This document shows positions 18,254 through 26,248 of a stretch of DNA of 64,000 nucleotides, one piece after another. Numbering within the stretch: the stretch's first letter is position 1; every line of letters begins with the position of its first letter. Source of the stretch: Ostreococcus lucimarinus CCE9901 (Eukaryota > Chlorophyta > Mamiellophyceae > Mamiellales > Bathycoccaceae). A program made the position numbers and the translations under genes. The DNA lies in the NCBI RefSeq assembly GCF_000092065.1, contig NC_009365.1:62001-126000 (forward strand). Reading direction: 5' to 3'. The notes below the pieces were generated by a model. That model was not told the DNA's origin. It saw only the letters and a list, made by a program, of their open reading frames with translations, and made no database searches.

Positions 18254-18366
18254 ATATTCACACGCAAAAGTATTCCTACTAAAAACCCGCGCGTCGACCG
18301 CGCCGCGCTCGCCCCGCGCCCTAACGCGTCTCTTCGGTCTCTCGGTCGCCCGACGACTTCCGGCCC

Positions 18367-18582
18367 TCACGCGTCGTCCACGCGCTCGAGCGTGTTATAC
18401 CTCAGCAATTTCTCGATCAGATCGACGTGACACATCACCATTCGTCGACAGCAGTACCGATTCAGCCCGAGCGCGTCCAGCGCGTCGCGCTCGCTGTAGT
18501 CCGCCTGCAGCAGGTCGAGGTACGTGTCCCACTTGTTCCCGATCACCTTCCCGCACGTGAAGCATCGCACGGGAATGATCAT
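18367..18582 (-). CDS. RPB10: RNA polymerase I/II/III shared subunit RPB10 (RPABC5)
   Basis: 71 residues, the normal length. It starts [15 protein letters not shown] with the zinc pair C7/C10, continues [23 protein letters not shown], and has the second pair C44/C45 in NRYCCRRM, followed by [15 protein letters not shown]10 is a zinc-binding core subunit needed for assembly of all three nuclear RNA polymerases. The ATG is fixed by the universal MIIPVRCF start. Confidence 0.98.
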   Translation of the reverse strand: MIIPVRCFTCGKVIGNKWDTYLDLLQADYSERDALDALGLNRYCCRRMVMCHVDLIEKLLRYNTLERVDDA

Positions 18583-18919
18583 CGCGCGTCGTCGCGGCGC
18601 GACGGACGGCGACCGCGCGCGCGACGACGCGTCGCGAAGTGCGATCGAGCGCGAGGCGGCGCGAATCGTCGACGACGCGATTCGCCCGCGCGTCGCCTCG
18701 CCGATGCGGGACGAGCGCGGGACGACGCGCGGGACCGAGCCCGCGCGCGTCGCGCGACCGGCGACGCGCTTGAGCGCGCGCGCGCGACCGCTGACGAAGG
18801 TTTTGAGGATCGAATTGATCAAGAGGCTCGATCGGTCGACGCGCGCGGTCGACGACGCGTTCGCGCGGTACGCGCGAAAGCTCGGGCGGTTGTTCGACGC
18901 GCCGGCGAACGGGAAGTGA
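18575..18919 (+). CDS. Possible small basic protein, unsupported
   Basis: An ATG frame of 114 residues starts inside the first codons of RPB10 on the other strand and ends 25 bases before the 2OG-oxygenase gene. The first two thirds are Arg/Ala/Asp composition noise. The C-terminus ([20 protein letters not shown], then [14 protein letters not shown]) could form amphipathic helices. No family is recognised, and the region must also contain RPB10's promoter. It may be leader sequence of the downstream gene rather than a gene. Confidence 0.25.
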   Translation: MIIARRRGATDGDRARDDASRSAIEREAARIVDDAIRPRVASPMRDERGTTRGTEPARVARPATRLSARARPLTKVLRIELIKRLDRSTRAVDDAFARYARKLGRLFDAPANGK

Positions 18920-18944
18920 GCGGACCGCGGCTCGACGACGTGCG

Positions 18945-20189
18945 ATGGAGGCGGACGACGCGGCGGCGGCGCGACGGCGAGGCGACGACGACGAAGCCGC
19001 GCGGCTGTACGCGGCGCGGCTGGGAGACGCGCGCGCGTCGTCGACGACGCACGTGCGGTACGCGCTCGCGGCGAAGGCGTGCGGACGCGCGGCGAGCGAC
19101 GCGGCGGCGTTCGAGGCGACGCTTCGTCAGGGACTCGAGCGAGCGATGCGCGAGGCGGCGGAGGACGGCGTCGAAGACGTCGGCCGGGACGCGCGCGCGC
19201 GCGCGATCGGAGGGCAGTTGGCGCTGAGTCTGTGTCAACGAGGGGCGAACGAAGACGCGAGCGATCTGTTGGAGTTTTTGGGGTACTCGCGAAGGCTTTC
19301 CGAGGAGGTGTTGAGGTACGCGGAGGAGGGCGCGCGCGAGCGAGCGCCGGAGGACGTCGCGCGCGTCTACGACGACGCGCTGGACGCGCGCGCGCTGCGG
19401 TTTCTCGGCGACGCGTTCGCGAGACGCGGCGCGTCGACGTTTTGGATCGAGCACGATTACTACGCGCCGGAGACTGGATTCTTTTCGTACGTGCACGACG
19501 TGCCGTCGCGGAGAGAGAATAAGATGGACGCCGTCGTGGACATGGTCAAAGACGTCGCGTCGCGCGCGTTTCCGGGCGTGAAACGCGCGAGGTACGCCGA
19601 GTGGTGGGCGCACTCGCGTCCGCACACCGACGGGCACCAACTCCACTTCGATTCGCACGACGAAGGGCTGGGCGAGGTGAGGCATCCGATTTGTTCCGCC
19701 GTCGTCTTCGTCGACGGATGTTGCGGCGGGCCGACGCTCGTGACGAATCAAAAGGACACGAGCGCCGAGCTCGCGAGCCGCGCGTGGCTCGTGTACCCCA
19801 AAACCGGGAGAGTCGCCGTTTTTAACGGCGACTATCTTCACGGCGTGGTTCCGGGACGCGTCGCGGACGACGGGTTCGATCCCGAGTTCGCGTCGCGCCG
19901 GCGAATCACGCTCATGATTTCGTTTTGGGAAGACACGGACGTGCACCACTCTTGGACGCCCGCGGGAAGCGCGCGACCGTTCCCTCCGCGAGACGCCCCG
20001 GGCGTCTCGTGGCGTTCGCGTTTCGATTTCGCCGCCGACGACGACTTCGCCGCCGAAGCCGCCGTCGGCGTGGAGGTCCTCCCCGTCGTCGTCGAGCGCC
20101 CGTGGGATCGCGTGCGCCGCGACGACGGCGACGACGACGACGACGCGTCCGCGCTCCCCGCCTACGACGACTGTTTTCAAGGCTTTTGA
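18945..20189 (+). CDS. 2-oxoglutarate/Fe(II) dioxygenase-like protein
   Basis: 414 residues. The first about 160 residues are helical and Ala/Glu/Arg-rich. From about 165 comes a double-stranded beta-helix: [21 protein letters not shown], then [24 protein letters not shown] with an HxD pair (HFD), [20 protein letters not shown], then [11 protein letters not shown] (the distal His) and [12 protein letters not shown] with the Arg that usually binds 2-oxoglutarate. This H-x-D...H...R order is that of 2OG oxygenases. The substrate cannot be told. The tail is Asp-rich. ATG 18945 starts [12 protein letters not shown]. Confidence 0.75.
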   Translation: MEADDAAAARRRGDDDEAARLYAARLGDARASSTTHVRYALAAKACGRAASDAAAFEATLRQGLERAMREAAEDGVEDVGRDARARAIGGQLALSLCQRGANEDASDLLEFLGYSRRLSEEVLRYAEEGARERAPEDVARVYDDALDARALRFLGDAFARRGASTFWIEHDYYAPETGFFSYVHDVPSRRENKMDAVVDMVKDVASRAFPGVKRARYAEWWAHSRPHTDGHQLHFDSHDEGLGEVRHPICSAVVFVDGCCGGPTLVTNQKDTSAELASRAWLVYPKTGRVAVFNGDYLHGVVPGRVADDGFDPEFASRRRITLMISFWEDTDVHHSWTPAGSARPFPPRDAPGVSWRSRFDFAADDDFAAEAAVGVEVLPVVVERPWDRVRRDDGDDDDDASALPAYDDCFQGF

Positions 20190-20265
20190 TTCGCTCGCGT
20201 TGTAACAAAAATCAAACCAGCGCGCGAGCCGCCGCTCGACGTCACATCGCCCCGCGAGCGTCGAC

Positions 20266-22215
20266 ATGCCGGACGACGACGGCGACGGCGACGACGACGG
20301 CGACGTGATAATAGTGCGCTCGAAATATTTCGCCTCCACCGCGTCGGCGTCCCCGCGCGAGCGCACCGACGCGAAAACAGTCGCGATTACCGGAACAGAC
20401 GATGACTACAAACTGTCGACGCGACACGCGACGCTGCTCGACGCCGTGGACGCGGCGTCGGTCGCGTTGGAATCCTTCTTCGCGACCGCAAAGGTGAAGA
20501 ACGCGCACGAGGCGCACGAGCGCGCGGCGCACGAGGTGTTGCGGCATTTCAGAGGGACGCTCGGGACGCTCGGGACGCCGCGAGAAGAGACGACGGACGC
20601 TTTCGATGATCCACCGGAGAAACGAACGAAGACGGAGGACGGAGAGGCGGGGAAAAAGAAAAAGGACGAAGAGATGGACGCGGAGGCGCGCGAGGACGCG
20701 ATCGGACGGGCGGGAGATGTGTTGCAAAACATGTTGCGAGAGACGCATCGTTTGCACGTCAACGCGAGCTGTCGGGTGAACACGCGAGCGCCCGAGGTGA
20801 AGCGCGCGCGGGATAATTTGACGCGCATACGACGAGAGGCGAGGGAATTGTATAAGAAGATTGATCCGCGAGGGTACGAGCGCGATCGCGAACGAGTGCG
20901 GATGATGGCTGAGGAGACGCAGGCGGCGCTGGATTTTAAAATTACGCGATTCGAGACGCCGCCGAAGGATTTGGCCGAGCTTCGCGCGAAATGCCCGGTA
21001 ATGTCCAGCACCGGATCACCGCATCACTTGTGCGCACACTTGTGCTATTACCGCGAGTACGAGCCCGCGCGGCAGATGTACGTGTTGCGATGCCGCGCCG
21101 CCGAGGCAAACGGCAACGCCGCGGCGCTAGACGGTTGGCGCGCCGAGCTCGCGGTGCGGCCCGCGGAAGATATTCCCGCCTTCAATCGCTCTCGCGCAGA
21201 CACGCGCGGCACGGCGTCGGGAGCTTGCTCGCTCAAACACTTACCGTGGATGGTGGAGTTCATAGGCCCGGGCGGCGAGCGGTTCAAGGATGGCATGGAC
21301 GTGTTGAACTTTGTCGCCGTCGAGTGCGACAAGCTTTCGTGGCCACGGGCCAGTCACGGTGGTAACGGCGTTCGTGAGGCAAGAGTGAGCGAAGACGGGT
21401 TGAACGACCAGACCGAGCTCCTACGCGCGGCGTTGTGGGACGAAGACACCGACGGTACGGCCGGAACGACGCCCGTGCGTCGAAGCTTCACGCGCATCGC
21501 GCGATGCGTCGATGAGACGCGCACGCCGTTGCGTCTCGCTCCCGATCCGCTCGCGAACGAAAACGACGAGAACGATGACGGCGAGAAAATAAATGAGTCC
21601 GTCGTTCTTGCGGCGGCAAACGCGTTCGACGACGAAACGCCGGGGCAAACGCCGACGAAAACGCCGCTCAAAGACCAACAAGGCGGCGACGCCGCCGCGT
21701 CGCCGCCCGGAAGCGGCCCCGAACCCGTCCGTCATTGGTGGGCGCCGCCATTATCGCCATTCGGTTTACTAGAAGAAATTCTCTGGCAGGACGAGTGGAA
21801 ACTTCTCGTGTCGTGCATGATGCTCAACTGTACGACGCGTTTGCAAGTCGATCGCGTGCTTTGGCGTCTCTTCCTCCTGGCGCCCACGGCGGCGGCCGCC
21901 GTCGAGCTCGGCGACACGCACGAAGGACTCGAAGCCCTCGAGCGCATCATCGCCCCGCTCGGATTACACCGCAAACGCACGAATGCGTTCGTCAAGCTCT
22001 CGCGAGACGTCGAGGCACAGCGCGCAAAGTACGGAGGTCGCATTAAAAACGTCTCCGCGTGTCACGGCGTCGGCGTCTACGCCGCCGACGCCCACGCCCT
22101 CTTCGTCGACGGCGTCCTCGCCGGTCCACCGCGCGACCACGCGCTGCGTTGGTATCACGCCTGGGCGCACGAACGTCGCGAGAACGCGGCGAAAAGCGCC
22201 CCAAAGCGCACTTAG
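20266..22215 (+). CDS. MBD4-like HhH-GPD DNA glycosylase
   Basis: 649 residues. The C-terminus (about 490-640) is an MBD4-type thymine DNA glycosylase domain: SPFGLLEEILWQDEWKLLVSCMMLNCTTRLQVDRVLW, then IIAPLGLHRKRTNAFVKLS, then the hairpin GRIKNVSACHGVGVYAADAHALFV, where the Asp takes the place of MBD4's catalytic Asp, and ALRWYHAWAH at the end. This family removes T or U from G:T/G:U mismatches at CpG. At about 315-350, SLKHLPWMVEFIGPGGERFKDGMDVLNFV resembles the core strands of a methyl-CpG-binding domain. A His/Cys-containing segment (STGSPHHLCAHLCYYREYEP) lies before it. Residues 100-150 are charged and nuclear-type. The glycosylase call is strong; the MBD call is tentative. Confidence 0.88.
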   Translation: MPDDDGDGDDDGDVIIVRSKYFASTASASPRERTDAKTVAITGTDDDYKLSTRHATLLDAVDAASVALESFFATAKVKNAHEAHERAAHEVLRHFRGTLGTLGTPREETTDAFDDPPEKRTKTEDGEAGKKKKDEEMDAEAREDAIGRAGDVLQNMLRETHRLHVNASCRVNTRAPEVKRARDNLTRIRREARELYKKIDPRGYERDRERVRMMAEETQAALDFKITRFETPPKDLAELRAKCPVMSSTGSPHHLCAHLCYYREYEPARQMYVLRCRAAEANGNAAALDGWRAELAVRPAEDIPAFNRSRADTRGTASGACSLKHLPWMVEFIGPGGERFKDGMDVLNFVAVECDKLSWPRASHGGNGVREARVSEDGLNDQTELLRAALWDEDTDGTAGTTPVRRSFTRIARCVDETRTPLRLAPDPLANENDENDDGEKINESVVLAAANAFDDETPGQTPTKTPLKDQQGGDAAASPPGSGPEPVRHWWAPPLSPFGLLEEILWQDEWKLLVSCMMLNCTTRLQVDRVLWRLFLLAPTAAAAVELGDTHEGLEALERIIAPLGLHRKRTNAFVKLSRDVEAQRAKYGGRIKNVSACHGVGVYAADAHALFVDGVLAGPPRDHALRWYHAWAHERRENAAKSAPKRT

Positions 22216-22541
22216 CACCGTTAGTCGATAGAAATGTAGAACGCGCGCCGCGCGCCGAATGTCGGCGCGAGCGACGAAGCCGAACCACTCAACGCGTCCC
22301 AATAATCCACCTCACACGACGACTCGCGCGCGCCGCGCCCGCCGCGCGACGCGCCGAGCGCTCGACGCGAAGCGAACGCACCGCGCGATCGACAGCGGTA
22401 GCTCTCTCTCCCGCGCGCGACCGCGTCGACGTTCCGCGGCGCGTGAAAGTCGCGCCAAAAATAGTTGCGCGCGACACAGAAGACGCGCTCGCGGCGCGCG
22501 CCGACGCGCGCTCGGCTCGAGATCGCGAACAGACGCTCGTG
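22216..22541 (+). promoter_or_regulatory. Upstream region of the KCBP gene with a CCAAT box
   Basis: 326 bases between two same-strand genes. CCAAT lies at 22299-22303 in a less GC-rich patch (CCAATAATCC), about 240 bases before the ATG. NF-YC, a CCAAT-binding subunit, is encoded elsewhere in the window. No gene is supported here. Confidence 0.4.
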
Positions 22542-25500
22542 ATGGACGCCTCGACGCGGGCGTACGCGCCGGGAGACGACGCGATCGCGGCGGCGAGCGC
22601 GCTGAGCGAACGGTTTCAGTTGGACTCGAGGACGAGCGGCGGGCGGGGAGGATTCTTCTCGCGCGTCGCGTCGAACGTGAAACGATCGCCGGGAGGGACG
22701 TCGAGTGGGGCGTCGAGTCCCGCGAGCTCGCCCGCGGGTGGATCAGGGCGAGGGATGACGATGGCGGACGCGCTATCGGTGGACGGCGCGCTGACGACGT
22801 CGCTGTTACGTTTGACGTCGGATCAAACGAATAAAAGCGTCAAGCTGCACGCGCTGCTCGTGGTGCTCGTGAGCGATACGGATGATGTGACTGGGGAGAC
22901 GTTCGCAGCGGGGGTGCAAAAGATTGCGAAGGAGGTGATCAAACGAGAGGAGTTGGCGGACGAGATGTACTTGCAGATTATTCGGGCGACGCGCTCGGCT
23001 GCTTCGGATCGCGGGCGTCGAAAGGCGTGGGAACTCGTGCGCGTGATCGCGGCATTGTTTGCGCCGTCGCGTGATTTCATTGGCTTCGTGTCAGAGTACA
23101 TAAACGAAGTCGCCGCGCGTGGTTCGAGTGACATTCAGCCCCTCGCGCGGAGCGCCTTGCAAACGATGAAGCGAACGAGCAAGAGCGCAATGCGCCGTCA
23201 CGAACCAACGGCTGAGGAAATCATCGCGTTTGCGCGTGGTGAAAAGCTCAGAGTGGTGATAACTTTCCTCGACGGCACGTTCGAAGATTTACCGTACGAC
23301 ATGTCGACCACGGCGAAGGAAGCTGTCGTTGCGCTCGCCACGTCGATCAATCTGCAAAACTACAGCACATTTTCGTTGTTCACGGTGCGCAAGTTCTTCG
23401 GTAAAGTCGCCCCGCTCATCAAGGAAGGATTACTTTCGGAAGAACACCATGAACTAGGCGATGTCTCGTTTCTCAGCGACGCCCTCGGCGATATTCGGGC
23501 GATGAAAACGGAGTCGACGCCGAGCAAGGCGACGTCGATGCAAACTGGATTGTTGTTCAAAAAGCGTATGTTCAGAGATGCAGATGAAACCATCGACGAG
23601 ACGACCTTCGTGCTTTTGTCGTACGTACAGGCGAAGCACGATTTTATGATGGGTAATTACCCAATCTCGCGTGACGACGCGGCGTTGCTCGCGGCATTGC
23701 AAGTGCAGGCGGAGGAGGGCCCGAGACTCGGTGAAGATCAAGCCGCGCTTGGCCTTGTGTTGGCGAAGTATCTGCCGCGCACAATGTGTAATACGCGCCC
23801 CACAAAGGAGTGGACCGAACACATCGCTGGGCAACACGCCTCGATACGCGGGTTGAGTGGCGACGAAGCGCGTCAGGCGTTGTTGCGCATGATTCGATCG
23901 CTTCCATACGGCAACTCCGCGTTTTTCCGCGCCAAACGCGTCGACGATCCAATCGGTTTGCTTCCTGGCAAGCTCATGATTGGAGTCAATAAGCGAGGCG
24001 TGCACTTTTTCCGCGAGACGCCGATGGAGTACTTATACACTGCAGATTTACGGGACATCATGCAGTTTGGTTCGGCACCGCACGCCATCTTTTTTAAGAT
24101 GCGCGTCTCGGGTGCGCTCCACGTCTTTCAATTCGAAACGAGCGACGGGGAGAATATTTGCATGGCGCTTCAAACGCACATCAACGATGTGATGATGAAG
24201 AAAATGGCGGATAAGAAGGCGGCGATGATGGCGGTGGAAGCGGTGACGCCGAGCAAAAAACCCGTGAGTTCGTCGTCTGACGCAGAGCTCGCAAACGCTT
24301 CAAACAAAGCCTTTGCGAACCAGACGAAACGCGGCGACATAGATGCCTCCGACGCGCAGAAAGAAATCAAAACGCTGAATGAAAAGTTGGCCAATATGAG
24401 GAACGAGCGTGCGGAATTGCGCGCGCAACTGGACCAAGCAAACGAGGCGTTTCACGAAGCGAACGATCGATTGGAAAGCGAAAGAGCGAGTAAAGCCGAC
24501 ATCGTGGATACCATTCAGATGCTCGAGCGACAGCTCAAGGAGTCGAAAGAAGCAGCAATCGCGAGCGACAACGCGACGACAGACAAGCTCGACGACTTGA
24601 CCGCGATTCAGTTGCAAGAGCTACGAGACGAGTTGGTGATTGAAACAGAACGCGCGAGATCGACAGAGGCACAGACGCACGAGTTGCAGCAGCAAGTGGT
24701 GGTTTTGGAGCAAAAACTCAAACGCGCGGAAGCGGCGCACGCGGAAGAGTTGAAAGAAACGGCGGAGCAAAATGGTGCCGACATTAGCGAATGGCAAAAC
24801 AAATTGCACGAAGCGGACTCAAGAGCTGGCGAGCTTGAGGCGGAAATTAGGGCGCTTCGGCTTGAGTACGAAGAGCAAAAGGCGATGGTGACGAAGGAGA
24901 TGCTCGACGAGCTCGAGCAATTGCGCGAGATGAAAAACACGTTTGAGGGACAGCAAGCAACAGCTCGCGAACTCATGGCGGGCCAGACGCAAAAGATCAA
25001 AGAGTTGGAAGAAAAGTACACTTCCGAGGTGACGCTGCGTCGACGCTACTTCAACATGCTGGAGGATCTGAAGGGTAAGATTCGAGTCTACGCCAGAACG
25101 CGTCCGCTGACGGAAATCGAAACGAGTCAAAATCAACAAGCTATACTCGCGACTCCGGATGAGTTCACGTGTTCGCATCCTTGGCGAGGAGAAAAGAAGG
25201 ATCGCTCGTACGAATTTGATGAAGTTTTTCCGGCAAACTCGACGCAAGAACAAGTCTTCGAAGACACCAAGTATCTCGTTCAAAGCGCCATGGACGGATA
25301 TAACGTGTGTATTTTCGCATACGGACAAACGGGGAGTGGGAAAACGTTCACGATTTACGGCGACGATGCGAACCCGGGATTGACGCCGCGCGCTATCGCC
25401 GAAGTGATGCGGTGCGTGCATCGCGACTCAAACAAGTCCTCGGTGAAGATGGAGTGTTACATGCTCGAATTGTACAGGGACGATTTGATTGATTTACTCC

Positions 25501-26204
25501 TGCCGGTCGGAACGTCTGATGCGCCTCGCCTGGACATCAAAAAGGACAAGAAAGGGTGGGTAACGGTGCCTAACGCTACTATCGTGCCGGTGACGTCTGA
25601 AGATGAGATCATCGAGGTCATTCACACGGGTTTGAAGGTTCGCAAAACCGCCGGGACGAAGATGAATGTCGAATCGAGTCGATCGCACTTGATCTTCTCG
25701 CTCGTCATGGAGACGACAGATTTGCAAACTGGGGCTTTGACGAAAGGAAAACTATCTTTCGTGGATTTAGCCGGAAGTGAGCGCGTGAAAAAGTCGGGTG
25801 CGGAAGGCGATACGCTCAAGGAGGCGCAAGCAATCAACAAATCGCTTTCCGCGCTCGGCGACGTCATTTCCGCCTTGGCGTCCGAACAACAGCACATTCC
25901 GTACAGAAATCACAAGCTGACGATGCTCATGAGCGATTCCCTGGGTGGTAACGCAAAGACGCTGATGTTTGTGAACGTCTCCCCGACGGACGGTAACGTT
26001 GAAGAAACACAAAACTCCTTGACGTACGCCACACGTGTTCGCACCATTAAGAACGACAACGGTAAGAGCGTGGAGAGTAAGGAAGTACAACATCTGAAGC
26101 AGCAAGTCGCGCATTGGCGTCAAAAAGCGGGCGAGGTAGAAGAATCGCACGTTGACATTGAAGATGAGCGCGTGGGCTTGGACCAGTTGAGCCTCAACCA
26201 GTGA
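22542..26204 (+). CDS. KCBP: Kinesin-like calmodulin-binding protein (KCBP), MyTH4-FERM kinesin-14
   Basis: 1220 residues, about the length of plant KCBP. Order: disordered N-terminus to about 80; MyTH4 (about 85-230, KLHALLVVLVSDTDDVTGETF, LADEMYLQIIRATR); FERM (about 235-560, with LRVVITFLDGTFEDLPYDM); coiled coil (about 590-840); C-terminal kinesin motor (about 844-1190) starting GKIRVYARTRPL, with P-loop GQTGSGKTFTIYG (about 927), SSRSH (about 1044), DLAGSERVKKSG (about 1075) and NKSLSALGDVI. After the motor a neck mimic and an acidic-basic tail (LKQQVAHWRQKAGEVEESH) fit the regulatory calmodulin-binding region. KCBP is a minus-end motor bundling microtubules in plant division and trichomes, inhibited by Ca-calmodulin. 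The start at ATG 22542 precedes a plausible N-terminus; the longer frame is Arg-rich noise. Confidence 0.96.
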   Translation: MDASTRAYAPGDDAIAAASALSERFQLDSRTSGGRGGFFSRVASNVKRSPGGTSSGASSPASSPAGGSGRGMTMADALSVDGALTTSLLRLTSDQTNKSVKLHALLVVLVSDTDDVTGETFAAGVQKIAKEVIKREELADEMYLQIIRATRSAASDRGRRKAWELVRVIAALFAPSRDFIGFVSEYINEVAARGSSDIQPLARSALQTMKRTSKSAMRRHEPTAEEIIAFARGEKLRVVITFLDGTFEDLPYDMSTTAKEAVVALATSINLQNYSTFSLFTVRKFFGKVAPLIKEGLLSEEHHELGDVSFLSDALGDIRAMKTESTPSKATSMQTGLLFKKRMFRDADETIDETTFVLLSYVQAKHDFMMGNYPISRDDAALLAALQVQAEEGPRLGEDQAALGLVLAKYLPRTMCNTRPTKEWTEHIAGQHASIRGLSGDEARQALLRMIRSLPYGNSAFFRAKRVDDPIGLLPGKLMIGVNKRGVHFFRETPMEYLYTADLRDIMQFGSAPHAIFFKMRVSGALHVFQFETSDGENICMALQTHINDVMMKKMADKKAAMMAVEAVTPSKKPVSSSSDAELANASNKAFANQTKRGDIDASDAQKEIKTLNEKLANMRNERAELRAQLDQANEAFHEANDRLESERASKADIVDTIQMLERQLKESKEAAIASDNATTDKLDDLTAIQLQELRDELVIETERARSTEAQTHELQQQVVVLEQKLKRAEAAHAEELKETAEQNGADISEWQNKLHEADSRAGELEAEIRALRLEYEEQKAMVTKEMLDELEQLREMKNTFEGQQATARELMAGQTQKIKELEEKYTSEVTLRRRYFNMLEDLKGKIRVYARTRPLTEIETSQNQQAILATPDEFTCSHPWRGEKKDRSYEFDEVFPANSTQEQVFEDTKYLVQSAMDGYNVCIFAYGQTGSGKTFTIYGDDANPGLTPRAIAEVMRCVHRDSNKSSVKMECYMLELYRDDLIDLLLPVGTSDAPRLDIKKDKKGWVTVPNATIVPVTSEDEIIEVIHTGLKVRKTAGTKMNVESSRSHLIFSLVMETTDLQTGALTKGKLSFVDLAGSERVKKSGAEGDTLKEAQAINKSLSALGDVISALASEQQHIPYRNHKLTMLMSDSLGGNAKTLMFVNVSPTDGNVEETQNSLTYATRVRTIKNDNGKSVESKEVQHLKQQVAHWRQKAGEVEESHVDIEDERVGLDQLSLNQ

Positions 26205-26248
26205 TCGTCTTTGTGTTTTATAGCCCGTTCCTTGGGGAGCGTTGCAAT

